A stretch of DNA of 64,000 bases from assembly GCF_004295585.1 (NCBI RefSeq), contig NZ_AP019400.1:2509501-2573500 (forward strand), given 5' to 3'. The position numbers were made by a program, and so were the translations under genes. The notes under the pieces are model-generated. The model searched no databases, was not told the origin of the DNA, and saw only the letters and a program-made list of their open reading frames with translations. This document shows, in pieces, positions 43,102-52,300 of this stretch (its first letter is position 1; each line of letters starts with the position of its first letter). This DNA is from Cohnella abietis. GTDB lineage: Bacteria > Bacillota > Bacilli > Paenibacillales > Paenibacillaceae.

Positions 43102-45900
43102 ATGCGAATGATACCCACAACAAGACATTTTTCAAAAATGACGGCCCTTATATTAATCCTACAATTAATGATGACTACGATTTCAGTTCCCACGGGAGCT
43201 TGGGCGAAGGAGAATGAGCAAGCCTCGGTGTTAGGCAGCAATCCGAATCTTGTCCAGAATCCCGGCTTTGAAAATGATCTCAGCGATTGGGACGTTTCTT
43301 TTCCGGATTCCGTCGTGGAAGTCACATATGGAGCGCATAGTGGAAGCAAGGCGATCAGAGTTAACCAAAGCAGTCAAGAACAGACGGTGTCGGTTCAGTC
43401 AGGTAAAAGCTATAAATTAACTTTTTGGGCTAAAAGAGAAGGACCCACGGAGCTAAACGTGGTCGGCATCAATTTCTGGGATGTCCCAGGACTCGGACTT
43501 CAGGGAGCTCGTGTAACCGTTGATTCGAACGAATACAAAGAATACGAAATTTATTTCACTGCCCCGGTCGGTTTTTCAACATCGACGGTTGTCATCTGGA
43601 AAGAACCCGGAACCGGTTGGGTTTATGTAGATGATGTCATGCTGGTGGAGCTTCCTAATTACGTAGTAAACCCTGGCTTCGAGGATGGGCTTGCGGGTTG
43701 GGATTTGAGTTGGCCAGATACTGTTGAACAGCTCACCAGCGATGCTGCAAGTGGTAGTCAAGCTTTGAAGGTTAATGCTAGCAGCCGCGAGCAGACCGTC
43801 GATATAGAAGCGGGTCAAAGCTATAAGCTTACATTTAAGGGGAAAAGAGTCGGTCCGGCGGAGTTGAATGTGGTCGGAATTAACTTCTGGGATGTACCGG
43901 GGCTTGGATTGCAGGGCAGCCGCATAACGGTTGATTCCTCCAGCTATCAAGATTACACCGTATATTTCACTGCTCCGGTAGGCTTCTCGAAGGCGACAGT
44001 TGTCATTTGGAAAGAACCAGGAGCCGGTTGGGTCTTTGTGGATGACTTTACTGTTACGAAATGGAGTGCTCAGAGCACTGAAGAGGTTCCACAGCGAACG
44101 AATCGAACGATTTTGAACGAACCAACCAAAAAACAGCCCGATTTGTTGTTATTGGAGCATCCGGGTGCGGCTACCACATGGCCGGCTAAAGTGAAGGAAA
44201 ATATTAATCATATCGAATCGTTGCCCTTCGATGGCATAACCATTACTCCAACATTCTCTTCCAAGCTTATGAGCCGGCAGTCAGTCTCTTATGAGACGAT
44301 GTTTGAGGAGCTCAAGGTACTTAAAGGCTTATTTAAGAAGGTGAACAAAAACTACTTGGAGGTTTTCTCCAATCGCCCTTCTGATCCTGCGGATACGACT
44401 GGAAAATCAGGTGATCTATTTGACGACGAAGGCTGGGCGGTAGTCGAAAGCAACATGAAAAATTTCGCCCGTGCTGCTAAAAAGGTTGGAATTACACGCA
44501 TTCTTTACGATAATGAGGAGTATTTCGGTAGATTCACTTCATATCCTCAAACGTCATTTTATAAGGAAAAGTCTCTGCAGGAATATCAAGATAAAGCCCG
44601 CGATAGAGGCAGGCAGATGATGAACGCCATAATGAGTGAAATACCCAATGCTTCCGTTCTGGTGCTGCATGGGCCGTATATTACAGACCCGAATAAGCCG
44701 GACTGGTTCGTTAAAAATGGGGTTGGAACAGTCAATCTGATGGGACCCTTTTTCATCGGGATGATGCAAGCGGCCGAAGCTTCCGTAAACCATCCGAAGG
44801 TGATTGACGGTGGCGAGCTCTATTTATTGCGTTCTCAGGGAGATTTTGAAGATGCATATCAATACCGTAAATATGAATTGGCTGACGAATACAGCAATAA
44901 TACCTTTATTCCGGAGGATTTGAGAAGTAAATATGCCTCAAATTCCTATATCTCTTTTGGCGTATATAACGAGCATTGGATAAACAATTACCCGATGAAC
45001 CCAACCATTATGAGAGACACTCTCGAGAATGCGCTCCGTTCAGCTGATGAAGTCGTCTGGTACTATAATGAACCTGCTGGCAGTGGTGACTGGATGATTC
45101 CTAATAGTGTAAGCAGTGTTTGGTTTGACGCTATCAATGGAGCAAAAGAAGCGGTGGCAGAGCTCAAAACAGGAACAAACCGGATATACAACGGAGGGTT
45201 TGAATTTGGCGATGTCAACTGGGAACGCTTTGGCAATGCTGAAGTAAAGCACGCTCTCGGCACAACGTTGGTGGCAAATTCCGATGCAAGTGCTCTTGTT
45301 CTTAGTCCTGATTCAGGAGGAGCACGGCAAACGATCACTGCTGAGTTAAACAAAGGAAGTGCCTATCAGCTTAGTGGATGGTCTAAGTCACTGACACAGG
45401 GGGATAACGCGGAAATCGGAATTGTGCTAAAGGGCGGAAGTGGCGAAGTGGTTGGACAGTATTCGTTTACGATGAACGATACCGCATATAGTAAAGGGAG
45501 CGTATCCTTCATTGTGCCTTCCAATTACAGTAGTGCACAGGTTTACGCAAAAAGGGAAGTCGGGAGCGATTCTGTTTTTGTAGATGATGTGGTTCTGCGG
45601 GAACTGATCAATGTGCCGACGCGTTTAGTACTTTCTGCGAACAAAACAGAAGTTAAATTAAACCAGAATGTGAAGCTGGACGTGAAGATTTTCAACGGTA
45701 AAGGAAAAAAAGTGCGTGTGAACGACGGGGCTGTCACCTATCTCAGTTCCAACCCTACCGTTGCGACGGTGAACACAGAGGGGAAGGTAACGATAGCGGG
45801 TATAGGGAATTCGACGATCACGGCTAGTGTAACCTTGAACGGCATCACTCTTAGTGACGCACTTGAGATTAAGGTGAGAGCTAAGGGGAATGGGCATTAA
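43102..45900 (+). CDS. Secreted multi-CBM protein with unassigned central domain
   Basis: Secreted protein of about 932 aa. A signal peptide (about 1-38, ending GAWA) is followed by two near-identical carbohydrate-binding modules of the CBM4/9/22 sandwich type (about 43-185 and 188-325; both carry NPGFE...W and NVVGINFWDVPGLGLQG). The central region (about 345-695) looks like a barrel with ITRILYDNEEYFGRF and conserved Asp/Glu. A third, diverged CBM (about 697-835, IYNGGFEFGDVNWERFG) and a C-terminal BIG_2 Ig-like domain (about 840-932) complete it. ATG 43102 is preferred for RBS spacing over 43096. No sortase or SLH anchor. Probably binds and perhaps cuts an extracellular polysaccharide. Confidence 0.8.
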   Translation: MRMIPTTRHFSKMTALILILQLMMTTISVPTGAWAKENEQASVLGSNPNLVQNPGFENDLSDWDVSFPDSVVEVTYGAHSGSKAIRVNQSSQEQTVSVQSGKSYKLTFWAKREGPTELNVVGINFWDVPGLGLQGARVTVDSNEYKEYEIYFTAPVGFSTSTVVIWKEPGTGWVYVDDVMLVELPNYVVNPGFEDGLAGWDLSWPDTVEQLTSDAASGSQALKVNASSREQTVDIEAGQSYKLTFKGKRVGPAELNVVGINFWDVPGLGLQGSRITVDSSSYQDYTVYFTAPVGFSKATVVIWKEPGAGWVFVDDFTVTKWSAQSTEEVPQRTNRTILNEPTKKQPDLLLLEHPGAATTWPAKVKENINHIESLPFDGITITPTFSSKLMSRQSVSYETMFEELKVLKGLFKKVNKNYLEVFSNRPSDPADTTGKSGDLFDDEGWAVVESNMKNFARAAKKVGITRILYDNEEYFGRFTSYPQTSFYKEKSLQEYQDKARDRGRQMMNAIMSEIPNASVLVLHGPYITDPNKPDWFVKNGVGTVNLMGPFFIGMMQAAEASVNHPKVIDGGELYLLRSQGDFEDAYQYRKYELADEYSNNTFIPEDLRSKYASNSYISFGVYNEHWINNYPMNPTIMRDTLENALRSADEVVWYYNEPAGSGDWMIPNSVSSVWFDAINGAKEAVAELKTGTNRIYNGGFEFGDVNWERFGNAEVKHALGTTLVANSDASALVLSPDSGGARQTITAELNKGSAYQLSGWSKSLTQGDNAEIGIVLKGGSGEVVGQYSFTMNDTAYSKGSVSFIVPSNYSSAQVYAKREVGSDSVFVDDVVLRELINVPTRLVLSANKTEVKLNQNVKLDVKIFNGKGKKVRVNDGAVTYLSSNPTVATVNTEGKVTIAGIGNSTITASVTLNGITLSDALEIKVRAKGNGH

Positions 45901-45923
45901 TTGAGAGGCACTGCAGCTTGATA

Positions 45924-45955
45924 AGTAGGGGAGCCATGAAAATGGTTCCCCTACT
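45924..45955. terminator. Terminator hairpin
   Basis: A 14-bp stem (AGTAGGGGAGCCAT, one G-T pair) with a GAAA tetraloop, followed by TTATTG. It lies 24 bases after the CBM protein. Confidence 0.82.
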
Positions 45956-46055
45956 TTATTGTGTCACGCATGGCGATTAAGGATTATGTTATGATTTAGG
46001 AACAAATAGCCGTAATTCATAGAAATAGTGTAATTGATAGGGGGTGCATGGGGGA

Positions 46056-46889
46056 ATGAATCGCTATTTTAGTATTGGTGAGATGGCTAAGCTAAATAAT
46101 ATATCAGTGCAGACACTTAGGCTGTATGAAAAAATGGGTTTGTTTAAGCCTACCTACATCAATGCCAATAATAAATATCGTTATTATACTGAACAACAAA
46201 TTATTTTTCTGAATGTGATCAAATACTTAAAAAATATCGGCACGCCGTTATTGGAAATCAAAAAAATTATAGAAGGCTCTTCAGAGAACATGTATGAATT
46301 CCTCCACAACCAAGAAGAGATTATTGATAACAAAATTAGAGAATTGGAAAAAGCAAAAACCCTCTTGCGACAACAAAAAATACAGCTAGGTGAACAATTG
46401 CAATTGAAGCAGCTAGATGTTGTCATAAAGCGCAGAATTACAGAAAGGCAAGTCATCGTGGTAAAATGCGAGGAGAAGCTTAGTCCCTACGATATGATAG
46501 ATTTGTATATGAGGAAATTAGGTTCTGTTGTGGAAAGCAAAGGCGGTTTAATTCCCAGTCAATATGGTTGTATCTACGAGATGAAGGATTACGAGAAAAC
46601 AGAGGACATTGAATATCGAGCTATGTTCTCACCTGTTGCTAAGAACAGTGTAATGCTGTCGGAAACAGATGAAATATCACATCTCACCATTCCCGAGGGT
46701 GAGTATATGACCATTGCCTTTCAATTTTCTCCTCGAAATTATATGAAACCCTATCACCAGTTATATCGCTATCTATTAGAGAATCAAATTAAAACGCAAG
46801 GAAAAATATATGAATTCTCTGCACCTAACCGGTTCAAATCCGAGGGTGAAGTGGATTTAATCGCAGAAATCCAAATTCTAATGGACTAG
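46056..46889 (+). CDS. MerR family regulator, BmrR-like
   Basis: Regulator of about 277 aa. The N-terminal MerR winged helix is clear (YFSIGEMAKLNNISVQTLRLYEKMGLFKP). A coiled-coil dimer helix follows (about 80-120), then a GyrI-like drug/ligand-binding domain (about 125-277; LTIPEGEYMTIAF). This is the BmrR layout that activates efflux or detoxification genes on binding lipophilic cations. ATG 46056 is used; the frame extends to a GTG at 46044. A perfect MerR-type promoter lies 47 bases after its stop, but the next gene is an IclR regulator rather than a pump. Confidence 0.88.
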   Translation: MNRYFSIGEMAKLNNISVQTLRLYEKMGLFKPTYINANNKYRYYTEQQIIFLNVIKYLKNIGTPLLEIKKIIEGSSENMYEFLHNQEEIIDNKIRELEKAKTLLRQQKIQLGEQLQLKQLDVVIKRRITERQVIVVKCEEKLSPYDMIDLYMRKLGSVVESKGGLIPSQYGCIYEMKDYEKTEDIEYRAMFSPVAKNSVMLSETDEISHLTIPEGEYMTIAFQFSPRNYMKPYHQLYRYLLENQIKTQGKIYEFSAPNRFKSEGEVDLIAEIQILMD

Positions 46890-46898
46890 AATCAGAAG

Positions 46899-46922
46899 TC
46901 CAAGCGTTTGGATTTTTGTTTT
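46899..46922 (+). terminator. Weak-stem terminator with long T tract
   Basis: TCCAA/TTGGA stem around GCGT, followed by TTTTTGTTTTTT, 10 bases after the MerR stop. Confidence 0.65.
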
Positions 46923-46935
46923 TTCAATAGATGTA

Positions 46936-46966
46936 TTGACTCTATACCTAGTATAGAGTTTATTCT
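46936..46966 (+). promoter_or_regulatory. MerR-type promoter with 19-bp spacer
   Basis: -35 TTGACT (46936-46941), exactly 19 bases, -10 TATTCT (46961-46966). The spacer region holds the perfect inverted repeat CTCTATAC-CTA-GTATAGAG (46940-46958). The long spacer and central dyad are the hallmark of promoters activated by MerR proteins; the BmrR promoter has the same plan. It points toward the IclR gene at 47101, 135 bases away. Confidence 0.82.
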
Positions 46967-47100
46967 GTATGTAGTTATAATTAACTCTTGTAGTTAGATT
47001 GGAGGTATAAAACCTTACATGTAATAATGTTTTAGGAATTGAAACAGGTACATTTTGTGGTTAGCTAACAAAATTCAGTTTCACTTGGGAGGTATAACAG

Positions 47101-47889
47101 ATGGCGACACAAAAAATTGCTGTTATTTCAAAGGCCATCCTTATCATGGACATCCTCATGCCTCAAGGTAATGAAAAGGAGCTGGGTGTAACTGAAATAA
47201 GTAAAAAACTCCAAATGCCTGTTCAAAGTGTGTACCGCTTGTTAAGTACCTTGAGTGATCATGGGTTTGTATCACAAGATAAAAAAACAAAAAAATATAA
47301 GCTAGGCTTATCAGTAATGAAGTATGGATTTATGATGCATGACAGTTTGTATATGCGTTCGATTGCAAGGCCGTATATGGAACAATTGTACGATAAGACG
47401 AAGGTTACTATATATCTAGCTAAAGTGGAAAATGACGCGGGGGTGTATGTCGATCGAATTGATGCTTTGGAGAGTCTAATCATTTCCGAGCCCATCGGTT
47501 TAACGCTTCCTCTTATTGTTGGTGCCTCAAATCGTGCGATGTTAGCATTTTTGCCACAAAAGATACGGGAGGCCATTATCATTAATGGGGATAGAATGGT
47601 TGATCCGACATTAAAGACCCAAAGGCAGAGAGATCTATTGTTTGAAATAGAAGTCATTCGTAGTAAGGGTTATGCGGTATCTTACGGTGAAGTCACAAAG
47701 GGGACAATCGGGATCGGAGCTCCCATCTTTTCTTATGACAACTCGGTTATTGGATCTTTGAATTGTACATGTTCCTCTAATCTCGCTGCTACTTCAGTTG
47801 TTGAGAATTACGGTAGCTATGTGAAAAAATATGCAGAGCTCATTTCGAAGGAGTTAGGCTATAGAAATCGACATACAAACGTTCAATAA
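47101..47889 (+). CDS. IclR family regulator, paralogue 1
   Basis: Regulator of 262 aa: winged helix (GVTEISKKLQMPVQSVYRLLSTLSDHGFV) and IclR effector domain (EPIGLTLPLIVGASNRAMLAFLP, GTIGIGAPIFSYDNSVIGSLNCT). ATG 47101 has GGGAGG upstream. It is a close paralogue of the IclR protein at 59374, sharing PQGNEKE, MPVQSV, KYKLGLSVMKYGF and long stretches after them. It is the first gene before the DUF1989/carboxylase genes and is the likely regulator of them, possibly at the 14-base palindrome at 47943. Confidence 0.9.
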   Translation: MATQKIAVISKAILIMDILMPQGNEKELGVTEISKKLQMPVQSVYRLLSTLSDHGFVSQDKKTKKYKLGLSVMKYGFMMHDSLYMRSIARPYMEQLYDKTKVTIYLAKVENDAGVYVDRIDALESLIISEPIGLTLPLIVGASNRAMLAFLPQKIREAIIINGDRMVDPTLKTQRQRDLLFEIEVIRSKGYAVSYGEVTKGTIGIGAPIFSYDNSVIGSLNCTCSSNLAATSVVENYGSYVKKYAELISKELGYRNRHTNVQ

Positions 47890-47942
47890 ATCTTTGCTAT
47901 AGGTAGTCTGGAATAAATTTGACTAGTGTTTAAGATAAATAG

Positions 47943-47956
47943 ATTGAATATTCAAT
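47943..47956. promoter_or_regulatory. Perfect 14-bp palindrome before DUF1989 operon
   Basis: ATTGAATATTCAAT, 22 bases before ATG 47979. Position and symmetry suit an operator, with the adjacent IclR protein as the first candidate. It could also be chance in AT-rich DNA. Confidence 0.4.
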
Positions 47957-47978
47957 TAATATAAAGGGGGATTACTAG

Positions 47979-48692
47979 ATGGGTAGAATTTGTACCAGAA
48001 CCATTCCACCCGGAGGGAAATGGTCCGGCATAGTCGGGCAAGGGAAGCAGATTCGATTTACAGCGCTTGGTGAGGGGGCGAATGTTTCCATGCTGCTCTA
48101 TAATGCGAACGATTTGGATGAACGCTATAACATGTCAGATACGATGAAGGCGCAGTTTATTTCCCGTTTTACCAAAGGTGATTTGCTTCTAGGAGATAAC
48201 GGACGAGCTTTGGTGAGCTTCATTGATGACAGTGTTGGGTGGCATGATCCTATTGGTGGGTATACCAAACGGCAGAAAACAGAGATGAAGTATGGCGAAA
48301 CTAATTTTCAAATACAGCGAAATGACAGGCTTCATAGCGGCGAAGAGAATTTGGGGATTGAGCTGGTAAGAAACGGCTTGGGTCAACGTGATTTAGGTCC
48401 AACCGTTAATTTATTCTCCAAAATCGTATGTGACGAGAATGGGGGCTTACACTTTCAAGAAGGACACTGCCCACAAGGGTCGACGGTAACTTTGCGTTCG
48501 GAAATGGATATTCTGCTTATTCTTTCTAATACTCCGAACCCGTATGACCCAAGATCCCAGTACCCGTCCGTACCTGTTCGATTTGAAGTGTTCGACGCAA
48601 TGCCTATAGGTGAATTTGATTATTGTGTTAATCGCAGGCCGGAGAACAAGCGTGCATTCGAGAACACTTGGGAATACCTTTCCTTGCGTTAA
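47979..48692 (+). CDS. DUF1989 urea carboxylase-associated protein, longer subunit (carboxyguanidine deiminase-like)
   Basis: Protein of 237 aa in the DUF1989 family, which occurs as a pair beside urea carboxylase-type genes. Landmarks: TIPPGGKWSGIVGQG, ANVSMLLYNANDLDERYNMSDTMKAQ, DDSVGWHDPIGGY, LGQRDLGPTVNLFSKI. In guanidine-degrading bacteria such pairs (CgdA/CgdB) form carboxyguanidine deiminase, turning carboxyguanidine into allophanate and ammonium. Conserved His, Cys and Asp residues could bind a metal. The RBS is AAAGGGGG. It stands 27 bases before its paralogous partner, so the two were probably one duplicated gene. Confidence 0.85.
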   Translation: MGRICTRTIPPGGKWSGIVGQGKQIRFTALGEGANVSMLLYNANDLDERYNMSDTMKAQFISRFTKGDLLLGDNGRALVSFIDDSVGWHDPIGGYTKRQKTEMKYGETNFQIQRNDRLHSGEENLGIELVRNGLGQRDLGPTVNLFSKIVCDENGGLHFQEGHCPQGSTVTLRSEMDILLILSNTPNPYDPRSQYPSVPVRFEVFDAMPIGEFDYCVNRRPENKRAFENTWEYLSLR

Positions 48693-48719
48693 GTGCAAAT
48701 TTCGATAGGAGGAGTAAAT

Positions 48720-49370
48720 ATGAATGCTCTAAATAAAGTTGAAAGTCTGCGTAAAGTGGAGGATGCCATTTACAGTAAGGTCATCTTGTCAGGAGAGGGA
48801 TGGACCTATGAGCTAGAGCCTGGTCAGGTGCTTCGGATTATTGATCTCGAAGGAAATCAAGCCGTGGATGCCCTGTTCTATGATGCCGATAATACTGAGG
48901 ACCATTTCAGTGCGGTGGCGACAATGGAAGAGGAAGGCAGGATTTATGCGACGACAGGTTCAACTCTGCTAGCTGAGTCGGGTAAGGGGTTGGTGACAAT
49001 TGTCGCGGATACGGTGGGCTACCATGATTTGTGGTTTGGTTATTGCTCCGCTCAGAGTAACACTGTTCGTTACGGCCATGATAAGCTTCACAACCAAAGC
49101 TGTAGAGATACTTATCTGCTTCAGATGGCGCAAAATAATTATGGTTTAACGAAAAGGGATTTGCCTCCCAACATCAACTTTTTCACGAAGGTCCCTTTAA
49201 CACCTGAGGGTGGTATTACATTTGTAGATGGCATTTCCCCTCCAGGATCTTACGTAGAGGTTCAGGCGCAATGTCGGACTTTGGTGCTCATGAGCATCTG
49301 TTCGCAGCTACTTAATCCTTGTAATGACTATAATCCGACCCCAGTCCAGCTTTATATTTGGGATCGCTAG
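48720..49370 (+). CDS. DUF1989 urea carboxylase-associated protein, shorter subunit (carboxyguanidine deiminase-like)
   Basis: Second DUF1989 protein, about 216 aa, related to the preceding one (GLTKRDLPPNINFFTKVPLTPEGGI parallels LGQRDLGPTVNLFSKI). Other landmarks are EGNQAVDALFYDADNTEDHFSA, VADTVGYHDLWFGYCSAQSN and CRDTYLLQM. ATG 48720 has AGGAGG upstream; a longer frame from 48693 lacks an RBS. It probably forms a heteromer with the 47979 product and is translated just before the carboxylase (13-base gap). Confidence 0.87.
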   Translation: MNALNKVESLRKVEDAIYSKVILSGEGWTYELEPGQVLRIIDLEGNQAVDALFYDADNTEDHFSAVATMEEEGRIYATTGSTLLAESGKGLVTIVADTVGYHDLWFGYCSAQSNTVRYGHDKLHNQSCRDTYLLQMAQNNYGLTKRDLPPNINFFTKVPLTPEGGITFVDGISPPGSYVEVQAQCRTLVLMSICSQLLNPCNDYNPTPVQLYIWDR

Positions 49371-49383
49371 AGGAGAGATAACT

Positions 49384-52300
49384 ATGTTTACAAAAGTATT
49401 GATCGCCAACAGGGGTGCTATTGCGGTTCGCATAGAAAGAACACTAAAAAAGCTTGGCATTTCCTCTGTCGCTTTATATACACAAGCTGATCAAGATAGT
49501 CTTCATGTAGAAAATGCCGATGAAGCTGTGTTAATCGGTGAGGGTTCTGCTAAAGAGAGCTATCTCAACGCGGACATCATCTTACAAACGGCGATTGATA
49601 CAGGTGCGCAGGCTATTCATCCTGGCTATGGTTTCTTGAGTGAGAATGCCGAGTTTGCTCTGGCCTGCAAGGAGCATGGGATTGTATTTATTGGCCCTAC
49701 ATCTGAACAAATGCAAATGTTCGGGCTTAAGCATTCAGCTAGAGAGATTGCGGTAAAAGCTGGAGTTCCCCTACTGCCAGGGACAGAGCTTATTACAGAG
49801 TTAGTTGAGGCAGTTAGTCAAGCTGCGAGGATTGGGTACCCAGTCATTCTTAAAAGCACGGCTGGCGGCGGTGGGATTGGGATGCGTGTATGTGCCGATG
49901 AGGATGCGCTTCGAGCGGCGTTTGATTCCGTTCGTCACTTAGCTAAAACTAACTTTAAAAACGGTGGTGTGTTTCTCGAGAAATATATTACTAGAGCTCG
50001 GCATATCGAGGTTCAAATTTTCGGAAACCGCTTCGGAGAAATTGTTGCGTTAGGAGAGCGTGACTGCTCCGTACAGCGCCGCAATCAGAAGGTGATTGAA
50101 GAGAGTCCGGCACCTAACTTGCCTTCAGAAGTACGCGAGGAAATTCTGGAGGCTGCCAAACGCTTGGCGGCAGAAGCGGGATATCGCAGTGCTGGAACTG
50201 TAGAGTTTCTTTATGATCCATTAAGTGAAAATTTCTACTTTCTAGAGGTAAATACAAGACTGCAGGTAGAGCATGGCGTAACGGAAGAAGTGCTTGGGAT
50301 AGATCTTGTAGAATGGATGGTTCGGGAAGCGGCGGATGAGCTGAGGGATCTGCAATCCCAGTTCTCGGAGCCGAGGGGTCATAGTATTCAAGCGCGTATT
50401 TACGCAGAAGATTGTCTACAAGATTTCCGCCCGAGTGCTGGGCAATTGGATCAAGCGAAATTCTCCGAGCATGCAAGGGTTGAAACGTGGGTGCGTGACG
50501 GAATGACGATTACGACGCTGTACGATCCGATGCTGGCTAAAATTATTGTACACGGTGGAACCCGAGAGGAAGCCATCGAAGGGCTAATTCGTGCAATTGA
50601 CGAAACTCGATTGTACGGCATCACGACAAATCTTCAATATGTGCAAGCTTTACTTTCTGATAAGGAATGCAGGTCTGGGAACGTCTATACTCAAATGCTT
50701 AATGGCTTTGAGCCCGCTGAGAGGGCGTTAGAAGTTCTTGATGGAGGAGTTCAAACAACGGTGCAGGATTGGCCTGGTAGAATAGGCTTTTGGGATGTTG
50801 GGGTACCGCCTGGCGGTCCTATGGATCCACTGTCCTTCCGGATTGGGAATAAGCTGTTAGGGAATGAGGATACTGCTCCGGGTTTAGAATTGACTTTGCG
50901 CGGAGGTAGTTACCGTTTTAGAGATGATAGGTGGTTTTGTTTGACTGGAGCAGATATGCAGGCGGAGATTGATGGGCAGTCCGTTGCTATGTATAAACCC
51001 CGCCTAGCTAAGAGGGGTCAAACTATAACCTTTGGTGAAGCTAATGAAGGAATGCGTACTTATTTTCTCGTAGATGGCGGATTTGATATGCCCCAAATAC
51101 TCGGGAGTGCCTCTACTTTTACACTCGGTATTTCAGTAGGATTTGGTGGTCATGGTGGTCGAGCGTTGCGCACAGGAGATGTTATCGGGATCAATAAAGT
51201 TGCTGAGCCTAAAGTGCTTAATGAGCTTACAGGGATCTATAGACCCACTATGCAGCGAGAATGGACCATAGGAATTATTCCGGGTCCGCACTGCACGGAG
51301 GAATTTTTGAGACCGGAGTATTTGGCTCAGCTTACAGAAACGAAATGGGAAGTCCATTTTAATAGCTCTCGTACTGGTGTTCGTCTTATTGGACCTGCGC
51401 CGCTTTGGGCCCGAGAAGACGGGGGAGAAGCAGGTTCTCATCCCTCTAATCTTCATGATAATGCTTATGCAATCGGTACGTTAGATCTTACGGGTGATAT
51501 GCCCATACTTCTTGGTCCTGACGGACCTAGTCTTGGTGGATTTGTATGTCCGGCAACAACGGCTACTGCGGAATTCTGGAAGCTGGGGCAGCTTCATCCG
51601 GGAGATAAAATTTCTTTTCGATTACTGACTTTGGAACAATCTGAAGCAATGAGAAACGATCAAGAGAAATATATACGTGCAATAGGTGAAGGTCATCCGG
51701 TAGAGTTCGAGCGGGCTTTGCCGTTAGCGGATACATCGATAACACAGGCTTATCCGCTGCTCGTAAATGAAGTAGAAAATCGCAGATTCCCATTTACTAT
51801 TCGTTGTGCTGGCGATCAAACCTTGCTGGTTGAATATGGGGTGATGGAGCTTGATTTAATTTTACGCTTTCAAGTTCAAGCTTTAATGCAGTCTATTCAG
51901 GCAAGTGTTATTCCTGTGGTTGATCTGACGCCTGGTGTTCGATCCTTGCAGGTCCACATTGACCCATCAAAAATGACGGTGAAAGAAGCTGCGAGGAGCA
52001 TATTGGAATTAGATAGAAATCTGCCGCCGCTTGAATCGATTTCCGTGCCGTCACGTATTGTGCGTCTGCCTCTGTCTTGGGATGATCCGGCAACGAGGCT
52101 GGCTATTGAACGTTATCAAAACAATGTTCGGCCTGATGCACCTTGGTGCCCGAGTAATATCGATTTTATTAGACGAATGAATGGGTTGGACCATGTCGAT
52201 GATGTCAAAAAAATTGTATTCGACGCTAATTATCTTGTTCTAGGTTTGGGTGATGTCTACTTGGGTGCTCCCTGTGCTGTGCCGACTGATCCGAGACATC

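Noticed and set aside
47063..47072. GTTAGCTAAC palindrome before the IclR gene at 47101
   Set aside because: Only 10 bases and without a repeat elsewhere; too weak to list as an operator.
46890..47978. Guanidine-I (ykkC) riboswitch upstream of the DUF1989/carboxylase genes
   Set aside because: I looked for the conserved ykkC stem sequences in both leaders (46967-47100 and 47890-47978) and saw none; only a MerR promoter and a short palindrome.
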